Below are positions 53,696 through 61,676 of a stretch of DNA of 64,000 bases, piece by piece; within the stretch, counting starts at the first letter, position 1, and each line of letters starts with the position of its first letter. The notes below the pieces were generated by a model. That model was not told where the DNA came from and ran no database searches. It was given only the letters and a program-made list of their open reading frames with translations. Source of the stretch: Geodermatophilus poikilotrophus (GTDB lineage Bacteria > Actinomycetota > Actinomycetes > Mycobacteriales > Geodermatophilaceae); assembly GCF_900111455.1 (NCBI RefSeq), contig NZ_FOIE01000002.1, positions 434,001-498,000 of the forward strand, read 5' to 3'. A program made the position numbers and the translations under genes.

Positions 53696-54226
53696 TCACC
53701 GGGCGAGCGCGGTCACCCGGTCGCCGTCGGCGCCCTTGGACCGGTACACCGCCTGGTCGGCGCGGCGGAGCACCTCGCCGCCCTCGTCGCCGGGCCGCAC
53801 CACGGTGACGCCGACGCTCGCGGTGACCCCGGAGCCGGCGCCCACGACCGCCACGGCGTCCCGCAGCCGGGCGGTCAGCACCTCCCCCTCGTCGGGGCCG
53901 CCTCGGCCAGGACGGCGAACTCGTCGCCGCCGAGCCGGGCCACCGTGTCGGTCTCCCGGACCGCACCGGTCAGCGCCGCGGTCACCGCCCGCAGGACGGC
54001 GTCGCCGGCGGCGTGGCCGCCGCGGTCGTCGACGCCCTCGAATTCGTCGAGGTCGACCAGGCAGACCACCCACAGGAACGGCGCGGCCAGCACCGCGGTG
54101 CCGGCCACGGCCAGCGGGACGACCCTGCGCCCCGCGGTGCCCGGCGTCAGCAGGACGTACCCGATCACGGCCAGGGCGGCGACGACAGGCGGGAGAGACC
54201 CACGCCACGCCTGCCGCCGTCCGCGC
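53696..54226 (-). pseudogene. frameshifted, 5'-truncated GGDEF gene
   Basis: The minus strand reads two membrane helices, then jumps to [15 protein letters not shown] and reaches an intact [14 protein letters not shown]. It then goes out of frame near 53895-53905, where AAPTRGRC ends at a stop. Another frame carries on with [25 protein letters not shown] and RRADQAVYRSKGADGDR. A single missing G in a G-rich run would explain the break. No start codon lies in frame at the 5' end, and part of the domain before VVCL seems deleted. It was a diguanylate cyclase-like gene; sequencing error cannot be excluded for the frameshift alone. Confidence 0.75.
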
Positions 54227-54242
54227 GGGGTAGGAGGCCCGC

Positions 54243-55154
54243 ATGTCACCGCGCGGGGACACCTCCGGCCACCAGGGGATGGCCGACGCCGGACGGGACA
54301 CGGTTGGCCCCCTGGTGCTCGGCGCCTGGGACGCCTTCCTGGAGCGGGCCGGGTCCGTCGACCTCGACCGGCCGACCCGGCTGCCCGGTTGGCGGGCGCA
54401 CGAGGTGTGCGTGCACCTGGGCCTCTGGGCCGACCACGCGGCGCTGCCCGATCTCGTGGCCTCAGCGCGGGCCGGAGGGGCCGGGACGGCGCCGGACGTC
54501 GACGCGACGAACGCGCGGGTGACCGCGGCGCACCGGAACGCCTCACGGGAGGAGGTGCTCGCCGCGCTGCGCGCCAACCGGGACGCCACCGCCCGCTACC
54601 TGACGGAGGAGCCCCCGGAGCTGGACACCGCGCCCGCGGTCGCCGTCGTCGGCCGGCTGCCGCTGCTCAGCGTCGTCCTCGGCCAGGCCTACGAGCTGGC
54701 GGTGCACGGACTGGACCTGGTGCCCCTCGGCGCGCCCCCTCCCCCGCCGGCGGTGCTGCAGTCGGGCCTGGCCGCGCTGGCCGACGTGACCGGCGCGCTG
54801 GCGGCCCGGGAGCGCGTCCACGGCGGGGCGACGCTGGCGACGCCGGAGGGCGGCTGGGCCTTCGCGGTCGACGACCGCGGCTGGACGGTGCGTCGGACGC
54901 CCCCGGGGGAGGTCCACGGCCCCGTCGTCGAGGCAGCAGCGGACCTGTTGCTGGAGGCTGCCTCGGGCCGGGTCAACCCGGTGACCGCGCTGGCCCGGCG
55001 CCGGCTGCGCGTGCACGAGCTCGGCGGCCTGCTGGCCCTCGCGCCGATCGTCCAGTCCGCGCCGGGCATCCCCGGCGGCCCGATCCTGGCGCTGGCGGCG
55101 CAGACGCTCGGCGGGGTGGGCGGCCTGCTCGGCCGGCTGCGCGGACGCCGCTGA
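54243..55154 (+). CDS. mycothiol-type maleylpyruvate isomerase family protein
   Basis: A 303-residue DinB-fold protein. The N-terminal segment [19 protein letters not shown] resembles the mycothiol-dependent maleylpyruvate isomerase N-terminal motif with metal-binding His; a second His lies in [11 protein letters not shown] downstream segment acts as a sterol-carrier-like C-terminal domain. Substrate unassigned. ATG 54243 has TAGGAGG just upstream. Confidence 0.8.
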   Translation: MSPRGDTSGHQGMADAGRDTVGPLVLGAWDAFLERAGSVDLDRPTRLPGWRAHEVCVHLGLWADHAALPDLVASARAGGAGTAPDVDATNARVTAAHRNASREEVLAALRANRDATARYLTEEPPELDTAPAVAVVGRLPLLSVVLGQAYELAVHGLDLVPLGAPPPPPAVLQSGLAALADVTGALAARERVHGGATLATPEGGWAFAVDDRGWTVRRTPPGEVHGPVVEAAADLLLEAASGRVNPVTALARRRLRVHELGGLLALAPIVQSAPGIPGGPILALAAQTLGGVGGLLGRLRGRR

Positions 55155-55226
55155 CGAGGACCCCGGGGCGACACCGGACCCCGTCCACGGGCTCGCCCCG
55201 AGCGGTGCGGGCGACGGCGTCCTCCC
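55155..55226. repeat. dispersed nested palindrome, copy 13
   Basis: GACGAGGACCCCGGGGCG ... CCACGGGCTCGCCCCGAGC ... GGGCGACGGCGTCCTC. The core is poorly preserved, so this copy is less certain. It starts at the stop of the isomerase-family gene and ends at the endopeptidase stop. Confidence 0.5.
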
Positions 55227-56420
55227 TCAGCAGGCGCCGCCCAGCGAGATGCCCTGCGACTGCAGCCACGGCATCGGGTTGACCCGGCTGGCGTAGAGCC
55301 CGCCCTGGTGCACCTCGAAGTGCAGGTGCGGCCCGGTGGACTGGCCCTTGTTGCCGACGTCGGCGATGTGGTCCCCGGCCTGGACGACCTGGCCGGCGCC
55401 GACGAAGAACTGGTTCACGTGCCCGTAGAGGGTGATCTGCCCGTCGCCGTGCTGGACGTAGACGGCCTGGCCGAAGCCGCTGGCCGGGCCGGCCTGCAGG
55501 ACGACGCCGTCCTCGGGCACGTAGATGGGGGTGCCGATGGGTGCGGCGATGTCGACGCCCTGGTGCATGGTCCCCCAGCGCGGGCCGTAACAAGAGGTGA
55601 CGCGGCCCGCCGTCGGCATGCCGGAGGTGCCGGACGCGCTGGCGAGGGCCTGCTGCTGCTGGGCCTGGCGGGCGCTCCACGCGGCCGCGGCGTCGGCCGC
55701 GCCCTGCGCGGCGAGCATGCGCTCACCGGCCTTGCGGAGCTCCTCGTCCAGGCGGGCCTTCTCCGCCGCGCGGGCGTCGTAGTCGGCCTGCGCGCGGGCG
55801 AGGTGGTCGTTGGCGGCCCGCTCGGCCTCGTCGGCGGCGCGGGCGAGCCCGTCGAGCTCGGCGACGGCGGCCTTGGCTGCGCGGTCCGCTGCCTCGACCC
55901 GGGCCTCGACGACGAGGAACTCCCGGAGCCGATCGGCGCGGTGGTCGCCGATGACCTCCATGGTCGCGGCCTGCTGCAGCAGCTCGGTGGGGCTCGTCGC
56001 GTCGAGCACCATCTCGAGGTCGCCGTAGCGGTTGTCGGCGCCCATGTAGGCCTCGCGGCCGAGCTCGGCGATGTCGTCCTCGGCCTCGGCGACGGCGACC
56101 TGGGCGGCGGCGAACTCCGCGGCGGTCCGCTCGGCCTCGGCCCGGCCGTGGGCGAGCTGCGCGCGGGCGACAAGGGCCGCGTCGGCGGCCGCCTCGGCTT
56201 CCACGGTCATCCGCTGCAGCTGCTCCTCGGCCGCCTTCACCTGGGCCTCGATCCGCTCGACCTGCTCGGCGAGCGCGGCCTGCTCGGAGGCGGCGGGAGA
56301 GGGAGCGGCACCGGCGACGACGGGAGTTCCGGCCAGGAGCCCGGCCACCGCGGCGGCGACGACGACGGCCCGGCGCGCTGCGCTCGGACGGCTGCGGGGT
56401 GAGGTGGCGCAGCGGACCAC
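55227..56420 (-). CDS. exported M23 peptidoglycan endopeptidase with coiled coil
   Basis: A 397-residue protein. Start GTG 56420 gives a Arg-rich signal peptide (SAARRAVVVAAAVAGLLAG) ending near AGAAP. Residues ~50-270 are a helical coiled coil, like EnvC or RipA helper regions. C-terminal ~120 residues are an M23 LytM domain with H and D of HQGVDIA and HLHF for zinc, and no obvious missing ligand. It cuts peptide crossbridges. A c-di-AMP riboswitch precedes it. Confidence 0.9.
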   Translation of the reverse strand: MVRCATSPRSRPSAARRAVVVAAAVAGLLAGTPVVAGAAPSPAASEQAALAEQVERIEAQVKAAEEQLQRMTVEAEAAADAALVARAQLAHGRAEAERTAAEFAAAQVAVAEAEDDIAELGREAYMGADNRYGDLEMVLDATSPTELLQQAATMEVIGDHRADRLREFLVVEARVEAADRAAKAAVAELDGLARAADEAERAANDHLARAQADYDARAAEKARLDEELRKAGERMLAAQGAADAAAAWSARQAQQQQALASASGTSGMPTAGRVTSCYGPRWGTMHQGVDIAAPIGTPIYVPEDGVVLQAGPASGFGQAVYVQHGDGQITLYGHVNQFFVGAGQVVQAGDHIADVGNKGQSTGPHLHFEVHQGGLYASRVNPMPWLQSQGISLGGAC

Positions 56421-56469
56421 GGTGTTCTGGCGGTGCAGGGTCGCCAAGGCGACGGTTCTCCCATCCTCG

Positions 56470-56664
56470 CAACCGCCTACCGAGTTAGCTGACGGGTTCG
56501 GGCCGGACGGCGCCCTACCCGCCTGCGCTTCCCCGACGCAGGCGGGATTCACCCCAGAGGTTCGGTGGGTCCCCGGTCCGCCTCGGCCCCGGGAGGGGAC
56601 GTCGGCGGTTCGGCGGGGCCGTGCCGAGGCCCTCGGTTCCCGAGGAGCTGAGCCCGGCAAGGCC
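56470..56664 (-). ncRNA. ydaO-yuaA c-di-AMP riboswitch
   Basis: On the minus strand this leader carries conserved ydaO pieces in order: GGGCTCAGCTCC, GGGGACCCACCGAACC, GGGGTGAATCCCGCCT, a variable GCGCAGGCGGG hairpin, GGGCGCCGTCC, and the very conserved CCGTCAGCTAACTCGGTAGG at its 3' end. In actinobacteria this class turns off cell-wall hydrolase genes when c-di-AMP rises. It leads straight into the M23 gene. Ends are approximate. Confidence 0.88.
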
Positions 56665-56671
56665 GTCGGGA

Positions 56672-56712
56672 AAGCTACACGGATCCGGGCGCCGGGTCAC
56701 GATCGGGTAACG
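56672..56712 (-). promoter_or_regulatory. riboswitch promoter with tandem 11-bp repeats
   Basis: On the minus strand TAGCTT (56672-56677) is a -10 for the riboswitch transcript. Upstream at 56691-56712 are two 11-base units, CGTTACCCGAT and CGTGACCCGGC, with eight shared positions. Tandem 11-base units in the -35 region are the form of PhoP boxes. Since pstS lies divergently beyond, a phosphate link is possible but weak. Confidence 0.38.
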
Positions 56713-57065
56713 GAGCCGGAGCGTTCCCTTGCCGCTGCGGACGGCATCCACCACGGGCTGTCATCACATGGCCGCGGAACCGTGACTGGTGGTGCAGTCG
56801 TGACGCGCGGGGCGAGCAGCAGGAACGCCGGAACGGCGCGGTTTCCCGGCCCGACCGGCCCTCACACCCCGTGCTGGCTGTGATGTCGCCCACGAAACGA
56901 CCCGATCGGGGGACCGTGGACGCCGTCCGGTCGCCGTCCACAGGGCTCGCCGCCGTCCACTGGAGTCGTGTACCGGGTGCCGATCGGTGGCGGCCGGGAG
57001 CGGCACCTAGGGTCGAGCCAGGACGCCCGGCGGGAGCGCGCGGGCCGGATGGCGGGAGGACGCGG
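56713..57065 (+). other. leader region of pstS, no gene supported
   Basis: About 350 bases between the riboswitch promoter and the pstS start. No transmembrane or protein-like frame is convincing. Phosphate control sequences would be expected here, but no clear box was found on the plus strand. Confidence 0.4.
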
Positions 57066-58163
57066 GTGTCGGCCCGGAGGAAGGTCGCCGCTGCCGTCGG
57101 GGTCGCCGCAGTGGCCGGCGCCGCGGTGGCGCTGTCGCAGTACGTGCCGCCCAACGAGCGCGGCCAGGCGGTCACGGCCGGGGACCTGAGCGGCTCACTG
57201 GTCGGCGCCGGGGCGAGCAGCCAACAGGCGGCCATGCAGGGCTGGACCGCCGGCTACTCGGGCGTGCAGCCCGGCGTGACCGTGGACTACGACCCGGTGG
57301 GCTCCGGCGGTGGCCGCGAGCAGTTCGTCGCCGGCGGCATCGACTTCGCCGGCTCCGACGCCCCTCTCGACGAGGAAGAGCTCGTCGCGGCGCGCGAGCG
57401 CTGCGGCGGGGAGGTCTTCGAGTTGCCGAACTACATCTCCCCGATCGCGGTGGTGCACAACGTCCCCGGTCTGCCGGACCTCGGCCTGTCCCCCGCGACG
57501 CTGGCCCGGGTCTTCGACGGCCGGATCACCACCTGGGACGACCCGGCGATCGCCGCCGACAACCCCGGCGTAACGCTGCCGGACCTGTCGATCACGCCGG
57601 TGAACCGCTCCGACGAGTCGGGCACCACCGAGAACTTCACCGAGTACCTGGCCGCCGCGGCCAGCGAGGCGTGGCCGTACGAGCCGGACGGCGAGTGGCC
57701 CGTGGCGGGCGGCGAGGCGGCCCAGGGGAACTCCGGGGTGGTGGCCGCAGTGGCCGGTGGCCAGGGGACCGTCGGGTACGCCGACCTCTCGCAGGCCGGC
57801 GACCTGGGTGTGGCGAGGATCGGCGTCGGCGGGGACTTCGTCGCGCCGACGCCGGACGCCGCAGCGGCGGTCGTCGAGGGGTCCGAGCCGCTGCCCGGCC
57901 GTGGCCCGTACGACTTCGCCCTCGAGCTCGACCGGACCACCGCCGAGTCCGGCGAGTACCCGATCGTGTTGGTCAGCTACCACCTGGGCTGCATCGGCTA
58001 CGAGGACCAGCGCACCGCCGACCTCGTCGCCGACTTCATGACGTACGTGACGAGCGAGCAGGGCCAAGCCGCGGCGGCCGAGGTGGCCGGCTCCGCGCCG
58101 ATCTCCGATGCGCTGCGCGACCAGGCCCGGACGGCGATCGATGCCATCGGCACCGCGTCCTGA
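57066..58163 (+). CDS. pstS: phosphate ABC transporter substrate-binding protein
   Basis: A 365-residue PstS. Phosphate-binding loops are visible: GAGASSQQAA, GSGGGREQF, SDAPL and SDESGTTENF. It has an N-terminal hydrophobic export segment (VAAAVGVAAVAGAAVAL) but no clear lipobox Cys, so it may be secreted or anchored by that helix. GTG 57066 follows GGGAGG. pstCAB are not adjacent on this side; the downstream tRNA breaks any operon. Confidence 0.92.
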   Translation: MSARRKVAAAVGVAAVAGAAVALSQYVPPNERGQAVTAGDLSGSLVGAGASSQQAAMQGWTAGYSGVQPGVTVDYDPVGSGGGREQFVAGGIDFAGSDAPLDEEELVAARERCGGEVFELPNYISPIAVVHNVPGLPDLGLSPATLARVFDGRITTWDDPAIAADNPGVTLPDLSITPVNRSDESGTTENFTEYLAAAASEAWPYEPDGEWPVAGGEAAQGNSGVVAAVAGGQGTVGYADLSQAGDLGVARIGVGGDFVAPTPDAAAAVVEGSEPLPGRGPYDFALELDRTTAESGEYPIVLVSYHLGCIGYEDQRTADLVADFMTYVTSEQGQAAAAEVAGSAPISDALRDQARTAIDAIGTAS

Positions 58164-58196
58164 AGCGGCCCACGCATCTGGCAGGCTGGACACCGC

Positions 58197-58270
58197 GGGG
58201 CGGTAGCTCAGCCGGTCAGAGCATGGGACTCATAATCCCTGGGTCGTGGGTTCGAGCCCCACCCGCCCCA
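58197..58270 (+). tRNA. tRNA with CAT anticodon (Met, or Ile2)
   Basis: A 74-base cloverleaf: acceptor GGGGCGG/CCGCCCC, D arm with TAGCTCAGCCGGTCAGAGC, anticodon loop CTCATAA (anticodon CAT) and T arm GTGGGTTCGAGCCCCAC. Read as elongator tRNA-Met; the Ile2 species with lysidine also carries CAT, so that cannot be excluded. Its 3' half recurs at 60091 and 61389. Confidence 0.93.
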
Positions 58271-58690
58271 CAACGAGCCTTCCACCAGCGTAGATGCGAG
58301 CGCAGAAGACGAAAGATCCCGCACAGCGCTCCTACAGCGGAGCATCCTCCGTCTCCGAGGTGAGACACCATGCTCCCGGCGATGGATGCCGGAGGACTCT
58401 GTCCCGTGCCGTACTCAGTGGGGGCTCCGAACCGACGCTTCGACGGGCCTCGCCTCATCCGCCGCCGCGACCGCGCCCGGGCGCACTGTGTACCTCAATC
58501 GGCTACTTCCGCCTCTTGCACCCGTGGGCGACCGGCGAAACAGTCTCCTGCACCTGACGGGGCGGTTCCTGGTCAGGCGGTGCTGCAGCCAAGAAGAGGA
58601 GCCCCTCCACACACCCCCGGGCAAGTTCCACGCGGCGGCGCCTCACCACTAGGGCTCGAGTGCCTCGTGGGTCCCGAAGGAGGTTCTGCC
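58271..58690 (+). other. region between tRNA and methyltransferase gene
   Basis: About 420 bases. Composition is less GC-rich and more mixed than the core genome. The hairpin GCTCCTACAGCGGAGC lies near 58328. No ORF has a ribosome site until ATG 58691. It probably belongs to the inserted segment. Confidence 0.45.
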
Positions 58691-59746
58691 ATGCCCCTCG
58701 ATGAGACCAGGCTCAACGAGCTGCTCGACCGCTTCGTCACCGACTTCGGCGGCAGCTACCAAGCCTTGAGCGCCGTCCTCGGTGATCGGCTCGGGCTGTA
58801 CCGGGCGCTGCGGACGACCATGCCGGCCACGCCCGGGGAGGTGGCGGCCGAAGCGCGCGCCGCGGAGCGCTACGTGCGCGAATGGCTGGCCGGCCAGGCG
58901 GCCGGCGGCTACGTCACCTACGACCCGGCCAGCGGCCGCTATTCGCTCACGGAGGAGCAGGCGTTCCTCCTCGCAGACACGGCCGGGCTGCAGGCGGCCG
59001 CCGCCTTCCACATCCCGGTTGCGGTGGCCAAGAACATCGAGGGGATCACCGAGGCGGTCCGTACCGGCGGCGGCTTCCCGTGGCACGACCACGACCCTGA
59101 GCTCTTCGAGGGCGTGGAGCGCTTCTTCCGCCCGGGCTACGCCATGAACCTCGTCTCCTCGTGGATCCCCGCCCTAGACGGCGTCGAGGCCAAGCTCAGG
59201 GCCGGCGCTCGGGTGGCCGATGTCGGTTGCGGGCACGGGTCCTCGACCCTGCTGCTGGCCGACGCCTTCCCCGCCTCGGAGATCGTCGGCTTCGACTACC
59301 ACCCCCCGTCGATCGACCTCGCCCGCAAGCGGGCCGTCGAGGCCGGACTCGCCGACCGGGTCTCCTTCGAGGTCGCCTCCGCCGCAGACTTCCCTGGCAC
59401 GGACTACGAGCTGGTGACCATCTTCGACGCCCTCCACGACATGCCTGACCCCCTGGGCGCGGCCAAGCACATCCGCGAGGTACTGAAGGAGGACGGCACC
59501 CTCCTCCTCGTGGAACCGATGGCCGGTGACCGGGTCGAGGACAACCTCAACCCAGTGGGACGGCTCTACTACGGGGCTTCCACGGTCATCTGCGTAGCGC
59601 ACTCCATGTCGGCGGAACCCCGGACCGCCCTCGGCGCGCAGGCGGGTGAGGCGAAGTTGACCGATCTCCTGCACGACGCCGGGTTTGGCTCGGTCCGGCG
59701 GGCCGCAGAGACGCCCTTCAACATCGTGCTGGAAGTCCGCATCTGA
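58691..59746 (+). CDS. class I SAM-dependent methyltransferase, island-borne
   Basis: A 351-residue methyltransferase similar to the Rv2258c group. N-terminal ~100 residues are a winged-helix dimerisation domain (LLDRFVTDFGGSYQAL, YVREWLAGQAAGGYV). Motif I is VADVGCGHGSSTLLL near residue 177, and motif II lies in FDALHDMPDPLG. ATG 58691 follows a strong AAGGAGG. It lies between the tRNA and the first att-like repeat, so it is probably cargo of a tRNA-site element. Substrate unknown. Confidence 0.88.
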   Translation: MPLDETRLNELLDRFVTDFGGSYQALSAVLGDRLGLYRALRTTMPATPGEVAAEARAAERYVREWLAGQAAGGYVTYDPASGRYSLTEEQAFLLADTAGLQAAAAFHIPVAVAKNIEGITEAVRTGGGFPWHDHDPELFEGVERFFRPGYAMNLVSSWIPALDGVEAKLRAGARVADVGCGHGSSTLLLADAFPASEIVGFDYHPPSIDLARKRAVEAGLADRVSFEVASAADFPGTDYELVTIFDALHDMPDPLGAAKHIREVLKEDGTLLLVEPMAGDRVEDNLNPVGRLYYGASTVICVAHSMSAEPRTALGAQAGEAKLTDLLHDAGFGSVRRAAETPFNIVLEVRI

Positions 59747-59860
59747 CCTGCTCGCTCAACGAGCGGAGGTCGGCGGTGGGTCCGCCCGGCCTGTCCGGGG
59801 GACCACCCTCTTCAGGCCGGTGTGCCCACTCCCTTGCCGCCGCAACGCCCCTCGATCACG

Positions 59861-59890
59861 AGGGCGCACCTGCCCGGGGAGGTGCGCCCT
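59861..59890 (+). terminator. hairpin terminator after methyltransferase
   Basis: AGGGCGCACC (59861-59870) and GGTGCGCCCT (59881-59890) are perfect ten-base arms around a ten-base loop. It lies about 115 bases after the methyltransferase stop. Confidence 0.6.
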
Positions 59891-60022
59891 CCGCCGCTTC
59901 GAAACCGGTCGCACACGAAGCGGAAGGAGGCGACCGGGAGCACGCCCTCGATGAGAAGGTGGCGAGCACCTTCAGACCGCGCACCTCAGCGGGGCGAGGT
60001 GCCTCGGGTCCGTCGCAGTGAT

Positions 60023-60126
60023 ACCCGAGTATTCGACGCCTTGCGCTCACGAGTGACCTGCGTCGACACGGGTGAGCACAGTGCGTGAGCACTCACAATC
60101 CTTGGGTCGTGGGTTCGAGCCCCACC
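60023..60126 (+). repeat. att-like repeat 1 (tRNA 3' half plus flank)
   Basis: 60091-60126 repeats the CAT tRNA from the anticodon loop to near the acceptor (ACTCACAATCC, then GGGTCGTGGGTTCGAGCC), with two substitutions. The preceding ~68 bases (ACCCGAGTATTCGACG... to GTGAGC) match those before repeat 2 but not those before the true tRNA. This pattern is expected of an attachment-site scar. The remaining stretch to 60338 holds no supported gene. Confidence 0.78.
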
Positions 60127-60338
60127 GCTGTTCGCCCTGGTGTCTTCTCCCGAGGGCGTCTGCACAGGTTGATCAGAGCATGTGTACGTGTTTATTGCTG
60201 ACACCGCGGGACTGCAGCAGAAGACCTTCGGCTTCGCGCCTGGCCGTCAGCGCAGGAGCGGCCAGAGCTGAGGAGCGATGCTCCCGGCCCATCCGCCCGC
60301 TTGGCCTACGCCAACCCGCAACTTCCTGGCCATGGAGG

Positions 60339-60782
60339 TCAGGCGCAGAACCTGACTGTCGTTGTTGCCGCCAGCTCATTGCGAACAAGAGCGCTCAGCT
60401 CGACAGGGGAAGCGCTGCAATAACTTTGATCGATCGGTCCATACGACTTTTCGATCATACCGCTGGAATCAGCCTGATCGAAGGTGAGGAAGTATGGTCC
60501 CATGTTGATAGTCACAGCGGCGAAGGGCGCATAGCCTGTTCCGCTGATCAGGAACCGCTGACCTGGTTGAACAACCGTCGGCGACACAGTGAGCCTCGGC
60601 CCTGACCCTCGCGACCCGTCTGGGGAGCTCTCAGGTGCAGCCGTTGCGCTGGGCGTCGTGGGTGGTGATGAGTCGCTGTCCGGTAAGGCTTTGATGCCGA
60701 AGTAGATGGCGACAATAACCCCGAGGATCCCGGCTACGGCGCCGATTGCGTCCCAGGGGTGCCCCGGCCTCACCATCAACAC
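60339..60782 (-). CDS. hypothetical membrane-anchored protein with Ig-like segment
   Basis: A 147-residue protein of lower GC than its neighbours. An N-terminal transmembrane helix (IGAVAGILGVIVAIYFGI, ~12-29) is followed by a Ser/Thr/Pro linker (~33-60) and a compact C-terminal part with SPTVVQPGQRFLISGTGY, similar to extracellular beta-sandwich repeats. Two Cys near the end could pair. Function not recognised. It lies between the two tRNA-derived repeats, so it is island cargo. Confidence 0.7.
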   Translation of the reverse strand: MLMVRPGHPWDAIGAVAGILGVIVAIYFGIKALPDSDSSPPTTPSATAAPESSPDGSRGSGPRLTVSPTVVQPGQRFLISGTGYAPFAAVTINMGPYFLTFDQADSSGMIEKSYGPIDQSYCSASPVELSALVRNELAATTTVRFCA

Positions 60783-61313
60783 CTTCCTCAGGCTCGGAGT
60801 GGACCATCCACCCCCTACGGACGACCGTTCAATCGGGAAAGCGGGGACTGCTCGGGCGGGCCTCCACTCGAAACGGACCCCGGGTCGACCCGTGCGGACT
60901 ATGCAAGGTCGATTGGGGCGGCCCCGAGTAAGTCAGCTCGGGGGCAGCAGGAGACATCGCCGGCGAACCACGGAGGTCCCACTCGGGGAGGACCCTCCAC
61001 GAGTTCTTGGCAAGACGTGACATCACGAACCATCACCACTCGGTTTCGCCTCGTCGCACGGCTTGGTGCACCCACGGTTTGGTGGCGCGCCTTGCTGGCG
61101 AGGCTAGGGCCACGGCGTCACCACTTCGTCACCCGACCGTCACCGGACGTCTGGCCCAGTGTTCACCGCTGCCCTGGTGCTGGACCGAGCGGTAGATCCG
61201 GCAGGTGTTCCGTTGTAGCTCAGCCCGGCAACGGTGATCTACTACGACCCAGGGCGGTATGCCTCGGTTGGAGTCGTCATCCCTCGTAGTCCGTAGTGGG
61301 GTGTTGCCAGAAG
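60783..61313 (+). other. gene-poor part of the tRNA island
   Basis: About 530 bases of mixed composition with no supported coding frame. A piece TGTAGCTCAGCCCGG at about 61212 resembles a tRNA 5' D-arm start, but the rest of a tRNA is missing. It may be decayed element DNA. Confidence 0.45.
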
Positions 61314-61432
61314 ACCCGAGTGTTCGACGACCTACGCTCCCCCGTGACCTGCGTCGACCCAGGTGAGCACAGCGCACAGTGCGTGAGCACTCATGATCCC
61401 TGGGTCGTGCCTTCGAGCCCCACCCGCCCCAC
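61314..61432 (+). repeat. att-like repeat 2 (tRNA 3' half plus flank)
   Basis: 61389-61432 repeats the tRNA 3' half up to the end of the acceptor and beyond (ACTCATGATCCCTGGGTCG ... CCCACCCGCCCCAC), with a two-base change in the T arm that would break the T stem. The ~75-base flank before it matches repeat 1. It would be the outer right boundary of the island. From 61433 to 61676 I see nothing else. Confidence 0.8.
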
Positions 61433-61676
61433 AGCACATGGGGAGCCCAGCGCCGGACCGGGTCGTCATGGCCCGCAGAGTTCGGCTCCAACAGGAGTGG
61501 TCGGGTGGTCCTCACCCCGGACTGCCCGAGAGGCATCCGGCCCGTGCGGCGTGGGCGACCGCCCCGCTCGCGGACCCTGACCGCCGGTCCCCGCACCGGA
61601 GCGACGGCTCCCTGCGTGCCGCAGCGAGCTGCGGAGGCCTCCCCCGGCCCCCGGACCCGCCGGCGCGTCCGTCCCG

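Noticed and set aside
60160-60190. tRNA-like TCAGAGCATG near the first att scar
   Set aside because: Only ten bases match the D-arm region of the tRNA; too short to call a fragment.
61209-61230. TAGCTCAGCCCGG resembling a tRNA 5' half
   Set aside because: The TAGCTCAG motif is common to most tRNAs and no anticodon or T arm follows.
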